Positions 55,226 through 64,000 of a stretch of 64,000 bases of DNA are shown piece by piece. A program made the position numbers and the translations under genes. Source of the stretch: Bubalus kerabau (Eukaryota > Chordata > Mammalia > Artiodactyla > Bovidae). How positions within the stretch are numbered: the first letter of the stretch is position 1; each line of letters starts with the position of its first letter. The DNA lies in the NCBI RefSeq assembly GCF_029407905.1, contig NC_073627.1, positions 139,265,697-139,329,696 of the forward strand. The letters run 5' to 3'. Under the pieces are notes generated by a model that saw nothing but the letters and a program-made list of their open reading frames with translations, was not told the origin of the DNA and did no database searches.

Positions 55226-56131
55226 TTTTGTTGTTCAGTTGCTCAGTCGTGTCTGACTTTTTATGACCCCCACGGACTGAAACACACTAGGCTTCCCTGT
55301 CCTTCACTGTCTCTCGGAATTAGTATAAACTCATGTCTGTTGCAGAGAAGGCAATGGCAACCCACTCCAGTACTCTTGCCTGGAAAATCCCATGGGCAGA
55401 GGAGCCTGGTAAGCTGCAGTCCATGGGGTCACAAACAGTCAGACACGACTGAGTAACTTCACTTACACTTTTCACTTTCATGCATTGGAGAAGGAAGTGG
55501 CAACCCACTCCAGTGTTCTTGCCTGGAGAACCCCAGGGACAGAGGAGCCTGGTGGGCTGCCGTCTATGGGGTCACACAGAGTCGGACACAACTGAAGCAA
55601 CTTGGCAGCAGCAGCATGTCCATTGAGTCAGTGATGCCATTCAATCATTTCATCCTCTGTTGCCCCTTCTCCTCCTGCTCTCAATCTTTCCCAGCATCAG
55701 GGTCTTTTCCAGTAAGTCAGTTCTTAGTAACAGATGGCCAGAGTATTGCAGCTTCAGTTTCAGCATCAGACTTCCAATGAATATTCAGGGTTGATTTCCT
55801 TTGCGATTGACAGGTTTGATCTCTTTGTTGTCCAAAGGACTCTTAAGAGTCTTCTCCAGGACCACATTTAGAAGGCATCAGTTCTTCGGTGCTCAGCCAT
55901 TTTTATTATCCAGCACTCACTTCTATACATGACTACTGGAAAAACCACAGGTTTGACTATACGGACATTTGTCGGCAGTGATATCTCTGTTTTTTAACAA
56001 ACTATCTAGGTTTGCCATAGCTTTTCTTCCAAAGAGCAAGTATCTTTAAATTTCATGACTGCAATCACTATCTGTAGTTATTTTGGAGCCCAAGAAAGTG
56101 AAGTCTCTCACTGTTTCCATTTTTTCCCCCT
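55226..56131 (-). mobile_element. BovB 3' fragment (minus) split by a Bov-A2
   Basis: BovB pieces lie at 55,226-55,342 and 55,615-56,131, running from the (ttg)-type tail to near the RT end. The copy is old and decayed. Confidence 0.88.
55343..55614 (+). mobile_element. Bov-A2 SINE (plus) inside BovB
   Basis: Two Bov-A units with a (cag)n tail. The words catgtctgttg (55,332-55,342) and catgtccattg (55,615-55,625) are a TSD with two changes, so the insertion is not recent. Confidence 0.92.
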
Positions 56132-56164
56132 GCTTACTAAATTGGGTGATTTATGTGAAAAAAA

Positions 56165-56430
56165 AATTAGTATTTTTAAAATTTTTATTGGATTATAGTT
56201 GATTGGAAATGTTCTGTTAGTTTCAGATATATCTCAAAGTGATTCAGTTATACATACATTCATTCTTTTTCAGGTTTTTTTCTCATATAGGTTATCACAG
56301 AATATTGATAAAATTCCCTGTGCTGTATGATAAATAGGTCCTTGTTGATCATCTACCTTATACATAGTAATGTGCATATGTTAATCACAAGTTCCTGATT
56401 TATCACTCTCTACCAAAGGTCAGTGGTTTT
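56165..56430 (-). mobile_element. L1 3' end (minus)
   Basis: Reverse complement of the L1 3' UTR (gataaaattccctgtgctgt, tacatagtaatgtgcatatg). It directly follows the BovB relic. Confidence 0.83.
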
Positions 56431-56688
56431 ATCCAATTCCTCTAGTCTACTTGTGTGGTTGTCAAACAAATGAATTCACACCACATTATTTAAAACCTTT
56501 CTAGAGGAAGAGAGACTAAATCTTGTTGATCTCATTTAAAATTTCTGCAGTATATTTATTCTCCAATGATACCTACCTACTAAAAGTCATCCTTTAGATA
56601 AAATACTCCATGTCTAGATATCATTTCCCTGGCTAAGGGTACCACATTTGGCATTCAAAGCCTTTAATTCTGCTGTAACGGAAAGCTT

Positions 56689-56911
56689 GGGCTTCCCTGG
56701 TGTCTCAGTGGTAAACAATCCGTCTGCCAAAGCAGGAGATGAGAGAGATTCAAGTTCAATCCTTGCATTGGGAAGATCCTCTGGAGAAGGAAATGGCAAC
56801 CCACTCCAGTATTCTTGTCTGAAGAATTCCATGGACAGAGGAACCTGGCAGGCTACAGTCCATGGGTTCACAAAGAGTTGGACACAACTCAGCGACTGAG
56901 CATGCATGCAA
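56689..56911 (+). mobile_element. Bov-tA SINE (plus)
   Basis: The head gggcttccctggtgtctcag is at 56,689 and the tail is gcgactgagcatgcatgca. Full length. Confidence 0.93.
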
Positions 56912-57009
56912 GATTCAGTGATTACCTGAAACTTAATAGAATAAAACATATTTTTTTCACAAGTTTTATAAAGTAACTTCATACTGAAAGAAAGTATTGT
57001 GTTATGGAT

Positions 57010-57152
57010 ATGAAATAGAATTCCAAAATCAGACAATCCCAAATTTAAATCCAGGATCTGCCATTTATTACCTACATGACCTTGAATAAGTTACCTACTG
57101 TTTATGAACATTTAGTTTCTTACCTGTAAAATGGATAATAATTTAGAGAATG
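57010..57152 (+). mobile_element. MIR SINE fragment
   Basis: MIR order: aatttaaatccaggatctgc, ttattacctacatgaccttg, agtttcttacctgtaaaatg. Confidence 0.7.
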
Positions 57153-57154
57153 TT

Positions 57155-57401
57155 AAGAGAACTGAGGCTTCCTAGATGGGCTCAGTGGTAAAGAATCGGC
57201 CTGCGAATGCAGGAGATGGAAGAGAACTGGGCATGATCTCTGTGTTGGGAAGATCCCCTGGAGTAGGAAATGGCAATCCATTCAAGTATTCTTGTCTCAA
57301 AAATCCCATGGATGGAGGAGACTGGCAGGCTACAGACCATGAGGTCACAAAGAGTCAGACACGACTGAGCACACACGCATGCACTCATGCAAGAGAACTG
57401 A
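57155..57401 (+). mobile_element. Bov-tA SINE (plus) with 11-bp TSD
   Basis: Flanked by exact copies of aagagaactga (57,155-57,165 and 57,391-57,401). It was inserted at the end of the MIR. Confidence 0.94.
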
Positions 57402-58626
57402 AAACCTACTGTAGATCAAGAACTGAGTACTAGGTTTAACTTATTTAATGCACTCAATAAATGCTTGCTTTTATATGATTTTATACTAAATTTCTGAACC
57501 AACATTTTCTTTTCTGTGTTGTTAATTTTACTAAGGCAGTTGAAACAGTACAACTCTGCTGTTATGAAAGAAACATCTATTCCCCGTACTGAGAACAAAG
57601 GTTTGCTTAGAAAGCAAGAGAAAAAAGGAAGAATGGGAAGAAATTTCCCCTTTGTCTGGTAGCTCCAAGAGATGTTTGGGTTCTTTTTTTTTTTTTTTTC
57701 TTTTTGTAAGAAATTAAAAAAAAAATTTTTTTTCACTGTTAAAGCATGAAGAAATCAAATTTCTCCTGCAAGATCCATATGTGAATAAATGGAATTGCTT
57801 CTATTGTTTCTGTTCATGAACACAGGGTTTCATAAACATAGCAGGCCATGATTAAAATCACAACAGCTTCTGAGAACAGATTTGTCTTGCTCAAAAACCT
57901 AGAGACAAATGAAAGTACTTAACAGAGAGATAATTAGTGGGGATCATTGAGTTGGCCAGAAATTTTTTGAAAGAAAGATTAGGACTCTTACTTTTAACTA
58001 CTAAGGATGAAAAAGAGAAATTTAAAAAAATATAACCTGACTGATCTTAAGTAATTGAAAGAACCTTCTGCTTAATTCCTTTTTGTCACTTACTCCCAAG
58101 GGCATCTACCTCCAAGCTTTCAGGGCAAGGTCAATTTTCTGCTAGAATCCATCTAGAAAAAAATGCTTTGTGGCTGGATGTCTTACCTATCACAGCATAG
58201 GGGCTAGTTTTCATGCAGGGCTCAGCAAACATCTGAAAGGACAAATGTGTTTGTGAGAGGTGATATCCCAGCTTATCAAGCTGGAAGTTCTTTCCTCTAC
58301 TGAACTTTTGCAGATCGTGAGAATAAAAGTCAGCCAATGACTCAAAATAAACTCTTCAAAGCATTCTTTTTCTCCTGACTGTCCCTGTTGGGAGTTTTAT
58401 CCCTCTGCAACCTGACCTTCTTGTTCAAAGCTTCCGATCAATTCTCCAGCTAAGTGTTGTCTCTACAGAGTTGAGATCACTGTTGAAATTTCAAATATTG
58501 ACATTTTTGAACACCTGGGTGAAAAGCTCCTGGTGAGATAAGACAGAGAAATAACAGAGTAGGCCCATCAGTGTACTGTAAACTTTTGGCATTCTGGAGA
58601 TGGACTGACAATGATTCAGATGGATT
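57402..58626. other. Unassigned sequence with T-rich run
   Basis: No repeat family or gene recognised. An oligo-T run lies at 57,685-57,700 and an A/T palindromic stretch at 57,713-57,732. Confidence 0.35.
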
Positions 58627-58857
58627 AACAGCTTAATGGGCTTCTCTGATCACTTGGCTGGTAAAGAACATGCCTGCCAAAACAGGAGCTGCAGGTTCAA
58701 TCCCAGGGTCAGGAAGATCCCCTGGAAGAGGAAATGGCAATCCACTCCAGTATTCTTGCCTAGAAAATCCCACGGACAGAGGAGCCTGGCAGGCTACAGT
58801 CCGTGAGGTCAGAAAAGAGTCGAACATGACTTAGCGACTAAACAACAACAGCTTAAT
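58627..58857 (+). mobile_element. Bov-tA SINE (plus) with 11-bp TSD
   Basis: Flanked by exact copies of aacagcttaat (58,627-58,637 and 58,847-58,857). The head is gggcttctctgatcacttgg. Confidence 0.94.
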
Positions 58858-59469
58858 ACTTTTGGCCAAGGTTCCTAATGTCGACCCCATATACTCCTTT
58901 CACTGTGACACGCCCAGGTAGAATGAAACCTTCTCAGCCTTCAAAAATGTTATGTTATTCTGCCTTCATAATGAGATATAGGCAATCCTGAGCTGTGGCT
59001 GAGATTTCTCCTTTTCAAGATAGAAAATCTTCAATGACCGATTAAATGTTTTTTGGAGTTTCTCTAATGCTTATGTCACCAAAGTTCTGAAGGAGACAAG
59101 ACACACTTGTCTACATCAGGGAGGAAAAAACAGGGCAGGCCCCTAGAAATCCCAGTGGTGTGAGAATCAAAGCAGCCTCTTTGCAGAAACACTGATAAGA
59201 AATTCAAGTCAGATAAACACAAGTGTCAGAGGCAATTCTCTCCTGGACACATACCATGTGGAGCACTTTATTTCAGAGGAAAGCAGAGGATGTCCTTGTA
59301 GACAAGATAAGAAATTGGGAAAACTGACCATGCATTTCCATCCTAAAGGGAAAAGCAGGACACTTACAAATAACCAAGAGAGTAAGGAAAAGGAAAAGTC
59401 ACGTAAGCAGAAGTGGGAGACTGGGATCAACATGTACTCGCTGCCAAGTGTAAAACAGCTAGTGAGATC
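58858..59469. other. Unassigned sequence
   Basis: No repeat or gene recognised. Confidence 0.35.
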
Positions 59470-59870
59470 ATCCGTATCATCTTTCTAGATTCCATATACA
59501 TGCATTAATATACAATAATTGTCTTTCTCTTTCTGACTTACTTCGCAGGGAACAAAGGAGGCACAGACATAAAGAATAGACTTTTGGACTCAGTGGGAAA
59601 AGGAGAGAGTGGGATGATTTGAGAGAATAGCATTGAAACACACACATTACCATATGTAAAACAGATAGCCAGTGGGAGTTTTTATGACTCAGGATGCCCA
59701 AAGCTGGTGTTCTGTGACAACCTGGAGGGATAGGGTGGGGAGGGAGGTGGAAAGGGAGTTCAGGGGGGTGGGGACACATGTATGCCTATGGCCAATTCAT
59801 GTTGATGTATGGCAAAATCCATCACAATATTGTAAAGTACTCCAATTAAAATTTTAAAAGTATATTCTAA
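59470..59870 (+). mobile_element. L1 3' end (plus) with short inverted 5' arm
   Basis: 59,470-59,549 is L1 ORF2-end sequence on the minus strand (atgcattaatatacaataat). At 59,550 the element switches to plus-strand 3' UTR (gaacaaaggaggcacagaca) and ends near 59,870. Typical twin-priming structure. Confidence 0.82.
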
Positions 59871-59984
59871 GAAAATAACATTTCTAATTTTCCTTCTCCG
59901 AATCCTGTCCCTAGCTTTCCTAATCAATACCTCCATCAACGTTAGCAAATAAAGCCTTAAGATCAAGGGGAAAAAAAAAAAAGA

Positions 59985-60170
59985 AAAAGCCAGGGGGATA
60001 GCACAGGGAACTCAGCTTAGTGCTCTGTGATGACCTCTAGAGGGGTAGAATGGGGGAGGTAGGTCTAAGGAGAGGATATATGTACAGATATAGATGATTC
60101 AATTCTTACACCAGAAACTAACACTACATTGTAAAGCAACTATATCCCAATTAAAAAAAATAAAAAATCC
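59985..60170 (+). mobile_element. L1 3' end (plus), short
   Basis: Last about 185 bp of an L1 3' UTR (gggaactcagcttagtgctc, caccagaaactaacactaca) with an A-rich tail. Another A-rich run at 59,970-59,984 precedes it. Confidence 0.85.
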
Positions 60171-60356
60171 TCAGTGGTTTTTTTTTTTGATTGATTGATA
60201 GATCAATCAAACAGAATGTACACATCCAACTATTGAAGCAGGAGCCATTCTCACCAGATAAGATAAGCTCATTTATGGTGAAACAAGGCAAGATATGAAA
60301 GCAACCTAAGTATCTGTCAGCAGATGAATAGATAAAGAAGATATGTGTAGATGCGC

Positions 60357-60382
60357 ATGCACACACACACACACACACACAT
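60357..60382. repeat. (AC)n microsatellite
   Basis: A pure CA run of about 24 bp. Confidence 0.9.
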
Positions 60383-60436
60383 ATGCACTGGACAAACAAT
60401 ACAATTTTTAAAAATAAAAATGATTTTAAAAGATAG

Positions 60437-60735
60437 GACAGGGCTTCCCAGGTGGCTCAGCAGTAAAGAATCTGCCTGCTCATGCAAGAGACACAAGAGA
60501 TGTGGGTTCGATCCCTGGATTGGGAAGATTCTCTGGAGGAGGACATGGCAACCCAATCCAATATTCTTGCCAGGAAAATCCCATGCACAGAGGAGCCTAG
60601 CAGACTACAGTCCTGAGAGTGACTGGCAGACCACTTCAGTATTCTTGCCTTGAGAACCCCATGAACAGTATAAAAAGGCTACAGTGCATGGGGTCACAAG
60701 GAGTTGGATACAACTGAAGTCACTAAGCATACACC
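60437..60735 (+). mobile_element. Bov-tA SINE (plus) with an extra Bov-A unit
   Basis: The head gggcttcccaggtggctcag is at 60,443. The Bov-A body is present once to about 60,620 and then again (ccacttcagtattcttgcct to caactgaagtcactaagc), so the element is longer than a standard Bov-tA. Confidence 0.85.
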
Positions 60736-60757
60736 CAAGGATGGGACAAAGGAGCAC

Positions 60758-60843
60758 TGAGGCAGAATTCAGCCCCCAGCAAAGATGGGTAAACAGAAAA
60801 TGAGGCAGAATTCAGCCCCCAGGAAAGATGGGTAAACAGAAAA
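60758..60843. repeat. 43-bp tandem duplication
   Basis: The unit starting tgaggcagaattcagccccc occurs at 60,758 and 60,801 with one mismatch (c to g near position 22 of the unit). Confidence 0.95.
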
Positions 60844-60964
60844 TGAGATGGTCATGGCTGTTGGTCAGTTCTTAAACATTAAAAATGAGGCTGCATTTTC
60901 CAACGGGAACCATCCCAGGCACCAGACTGTCAAGAACCCTCCAAGAAAATTAGTCCAAAAAGAG

Positions 60965-61072
60965 TGGATGAGTGTATAATTATAACTGATTCACTTTGCA
61001 CACCTGAAATAAACACAACAATGAAAGTCATCTATACTTTAATAAAAATCAAAAGAAAAGAAAACTTTTCCA
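60965..61072 (+). mobile_element. L1 3' end (plus), short
   Basis: The words ataactgattcactttgcac and gaaataaacacaacaatg, followed by an A-rich tail, fit the last 100 bp of an L1 3' UTR. Confidence 0.65.
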
Positions 61073-61088
61073 CACATGGTGAAGATTA

Positions 61089-61161
61089 TTGGGGTGGCCA
61101 AAAAGTCCATTCAGGTTTTTCCATCCAATGTGGCGGAAATGAACTTTTTTGGCCAATCCAA
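61089..61161. mobile_element. Mariner-type MITE, 73 bp
   Basis: Inverted ends ttggggtggccaaaaagt and aacttttttggccaatccaa surround a short core. TA flanks lie at 61,087-61,088 and 61,162-61,163. Same family type as 46,991-47,069. Confidence 0.87.
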
Positions 61162-61163
61162 TA

Positions 61164-61787
61164 GATTCAGTCAGTTAAATTTCAGTTTTCTTATGGACAC
61201 CAAATTAAAATTTTTTCATCAGGTTCATTTCATCAGGTTTCCCACTAGGAAGGGTGGAAATCACTGCTGGAAGAATGAAGGAAACTGGGCTCATTAGACT
61301 ACCTCTAAATAATATTTGCTGGGGAGTGGTTTCTAATTTTACGAAGCTTGCTTCTCATGGAGCTTGGTCCTGAGTGGGCTGGAATTGTTGATACTAGAAT
61401 GCCTTGCATTAATCCATCTCTCCACCCTCCTCTTTGCCCTGGAACCCATCACTACCATGTCATGTGATAGATTGCCTTTTGTCATTTTTCACAGTTTAGC
61501 TGAAGATTGCCAGGTAGGATGACAACTGGAGTATCATTTAAATCAGAGATACACTATCTACCTCTCAAAATTATTGCAAAGATTGAATGTGATCAATCAT
61601 GCAGTTGAGGGCTATAATGTCTTTATGTACTCAATATATAGTAGTCGTAACCATAATCATCATTATTATGAAACATACGCATCTTTCTCCCTATTAGCTG
61701 ATAACTAAGATACCCAAAGGAAATATAAAAATATAGGGAATCCAACATCAGTAATGAAAAAAAATTAACAAAAGTGGAATCCTGTAG
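61164..61787. other. Unassigned sequence
   Basis: No repeat or gene recognised. Confidence 0.35.
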
Positions 61788-62003
61788 AGGCTTCCCAGTC
61801 AGCACAATAGGAAAAAATCTGCCTGCCAATGCAGATGTAAGGGCCATGGGTTTGACCTCTGAGTTGGGAAGATCTCCTTGAGGAGGAAATGGCATCCCAC
61901 TACAGTCTTCTTGCCTGAAAATCCCCATGGACAGAGAAGCCTGGAAGGCTACAGTCCATGGGCTCACAAAGAGTCAGACATGACTGAGCACATAGCATAC
62001 ACA
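61788..62003 (+). mobile_element. Bov-tA SINE (plus)
   Basis: The head gaggcttcccagtcagcaca is at 61,788 and the tail is gactgagcacatagcatacac. Moderately diverged. Confidence 0.9.
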
Positions 62004-62484
62004 AACATAATCCAACAGACAGATATTTCTGTTAGTGGTGTTTCAAACAACTAACTCACAAAATCCTTTATCCAGAAACTGGTACATTGCCTAAAGTAGT
62101 AAATAGAAAAGATATTTGCAAACTGTCATGAACGCCCACTTATCTAAAAGAAAATATCTAAAGTTAAATGAAGGCTGTGAGAAAAACGGAGAGCACTCCA
62201 TTTTATATCAGTTTCACCCCTGTTTTAACTACAGCACACAGATACAATTTTCCTGGGAGATCTAAGAAGAAGTCAGCAGGTGGTGAGTCTTCTGACACAT
62301 CAGCTCCTAGAAGGAACCCATTCACAGCTGCATCATTACCAGGGAGTCTCAAGCCCAGCTGTATGGCTGGATCATTTAGGACCTATAAGATACACTTACG
62401 TTTCTGAGTCCTTTTTGTCCAGAGATTCCAACTTAATTGGTACATTCCACAGGTTACAACTTATACTTGTACCTGGCATCTGAA
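62004..62484. other. Unassigned sequence
   Basis: No gene recognised. It may belong to the same old LTR as the following segment. Confidence 0.3.
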
Positions 62485-62670
62485 GTATGCATTGGGGGTT
62501 GGGGGCAGTCTTGGAGGACTGAACCCTTAACCTGTAAGAGCTGACACGATCTCCTGGTACTAGGAGTCAGCACTGAGTTAAATTGTAAAACACACAGCTG
62601 ATGTCACAGAGAACTGCTTGGTGTCATGAAAAATCTCCATATATTTGGTGAATAGAAGTGACAAGAAGTG
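62485..62670 (+). mobile_element. Possible old LTR fragment (plus)
   Basis: The order ggaggactgaacccttaacc, gatctcctggtactaggagt, gagttaaattgtaaaacaca, gaactgcttggtgtcatg resembles the end of an old mammalian LTR. Family is not assigned. Confidence 0.4.
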
Positions 62671-63683
62671 AGGTGTTCTATATAACAGTAAGAGACTCAC
62701 AAGAAAGAAATGCACAGACAGGAATAATGGGGTTTTCCTCTACTCAGGAAGGAAAAATCAGAGTTTTTCCATTATACTGACAGAGCAATAAAAGAGGAAT
62801 ACTAATCCTAGATAAGATATCTGATACATTTGTACTCTAACAGGTCAAATGGCATCGAGGGGTCATGGTCTTTCATTTTCCTCCCCAGGTTGGTGGATAC
62901 CAGGCCTATTTGTATCACCATTCTGTTAGCAAAGCTAAATGATTCTTTAATCTGTCTCCTTCCTCCCCACACATCAATGTCAGTTTGGCTTCGGATAATG
63001 AGGTCTGCAATTATGAAGAAACTCTGTTCAGTGCAAAGTACTATAGTTTTTGCTATGACCTTGTTCAGTTTTTTCAGTGAGTTATCAATGAAACTCCTTC
63101 TGTTTTTTGTCTTTTTTAAACTCTCATTTCCTTCCATAGATCAAAACATAATACAAACTCATGCAAGTATTTCCCTCCACTGAAAGCATTCAAATTTTGA
63201 ATTAAAAAATTTTAAATAAAATGCAAGTGACTAGAACTTGTATTGCTTATTTAGAAAAGAGACAGTTAATAATTGCCTTAACTAATTATAATAACCTTCT
63301 AAATTTGAGTTTAAGTAAAAATAAATTTTAAATAGACTTTCTTAAGAAAATACTTCATGACACCACAAAACTAGTGGGTAATACTATTTTGTTACTAAAT
63401 AACATTTATTTAGTAATACTAAATACTATTATTACACAATTTTTTCAATAATTCTTGCATGATTAATTTTTAAAAGTTCTCATAATCTGTCCCATTTCAT
63501 CTGATCCATATTCCCAGGAGACAGGCAAAAAGAGATGTAACCCAATACTTCAGAGAATAGAACAAGGCATCTAGAAGCAATTATCTCTTCTAATAGTTCG
63601 TATTTTATAGAAAATGGTCCAACTGCTAAGAGTTGCACACTTTTGCTGGGACTGGGTAATTGACTAGGAACATTAGAAAGGAG
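62671..63683. other. Unassigned sequence with opposed open frames
   Basis: 62,808-63,137 is open on the minus strand (109 codons) and 62,830-63,183 on the plus strand (117 codons). Neither shows a domain I recognise. The remainder is AT-rich without features. Confidence 0.3.
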
Positions 63684-63795
63684 GAGGGAACTTCCCAGAG
63701 TGATTAAGACTCCGCACTTCCAATGTAGGGCGTGTGGGTATGATCCCTTCTCAAGGAACTAAGGCTTGGCCAAAGTAAAGAAATAAATCCCATAG
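63684..63795 (+). mobile_element. CHR-type SINE (plus)
   Basis: The head gggaacttcccagagtgatt, degraded B box (gggtatgatcccttctc) and body aactaaggcttggcc fit a CHR SINE lacking its 3' body. Confidence 0.75.
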
Positions 63796-64000
63796 AGCAT
63801 TTTAAAAAGGGGGATGGGGAACCTGAAATTTTTTTGAATACCTACTCCATGTGAGACATCATTTGCTTGAACAAATAAAGGTGCACTCAACATTGTTATT
63901 TAATACAGCCAGAGAATGTGGAGTTGTTACTTAACCTGATTATAAGAATACCTAAATATTCATCAGCTGGCAGTCAAGGCAGAGTGCGGTCATTGTGAGA

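Noticed and set aside
1..64000. CRISPR arrays, operons, bacterial insertion sequences, plasmid or phage genes
   Set aside because: None seen. Repeat content is entirely that of a ruminant nuclear genome.

Overview
The window is gene-poor nuclear DNA of a pecoran ruminant, most likely a bovid (cattle, buffalo, sheep or goat). The basis is repeat content: many copies of the ruminant RTE-type LINE BovB, its tRNA-headed or dimeric SINE partners (Bov-tA, Bov-A2), CHR-type tRNA SINEs, ruminant L1 3' ends with their characteristic 3' UTR, older MIR, L1M and Tigger1 elements, two solo LTR-like copies and two mariner MITEs. I found no convincing host exon, rRNA, functional tRNA or CpG-island promoter. 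The only long open frames belong to retrotransposons.

Layout. 0-11.7 kb: scattered SINEs, MIRs, a degraded BovB 3' end (1.3-1.9 kb), an internally deleted Tigger1 DNA transposon (3.8-4.3 kb) and several L1 3' ends. 11.7-17.9 kb: one minus-strand L1 3' region split by three separate BovB insertions. The middle one (12,305-16,686) is flanked by an exact 14-bp target-site duplication (TSD), has an inverted 5' arm and contains a further BovB. 20.9-21.5 kb: a Bov-tA SINE with a perfect 14-bp TSD, split by a short BovB with its own 9-bp TSD. 22.6-26.4 kb: an apparently complete BovB with 13-bp TSDs and an inverted 5' arm. It carries a GC-rich tandemly repeated 5' region, the endonuclease start on the minus strand, and an open 633-codon reverse-transcriptase frame on the plus strand. 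26.4-31.7 kb: SINE in SINE, a truncated SINE between perfect 35-bp repeats, and a solo LTR. 31.7-33.4 kb: a second young 5'-truncated BovB with a 477-codon RT frame. 33.4-44 kb: SINEs, MIRs, an MLT1-like LTR, and a Tigger1 split by an L1. 44.5-47.8 kb: a young L1 3' half (minus) beside an old L1 body (plus) that hosts a mariner MITE. 48-64 kb: further SINEs, L1 3' ends, BovB relics and the second LTR copy.

The genes do not form a pathway. The biological logic is parasitic. BovB and L1 encode endonuclease and reverse transcriptase, and Bov-tA/Bov-A2 share the BovB 3' tail and presumably use its machinery (family knowledge). Nesting order and TSDs give a relative chronology: Tigger1/MIR/L1M first, then ruminant L1, then BovB and Bov-tA. 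I see no evidence for an undescribed coding system. The most informative signals are the 5'-inverted BovB copies, the nested clusters, and the long inverted repeats they create.
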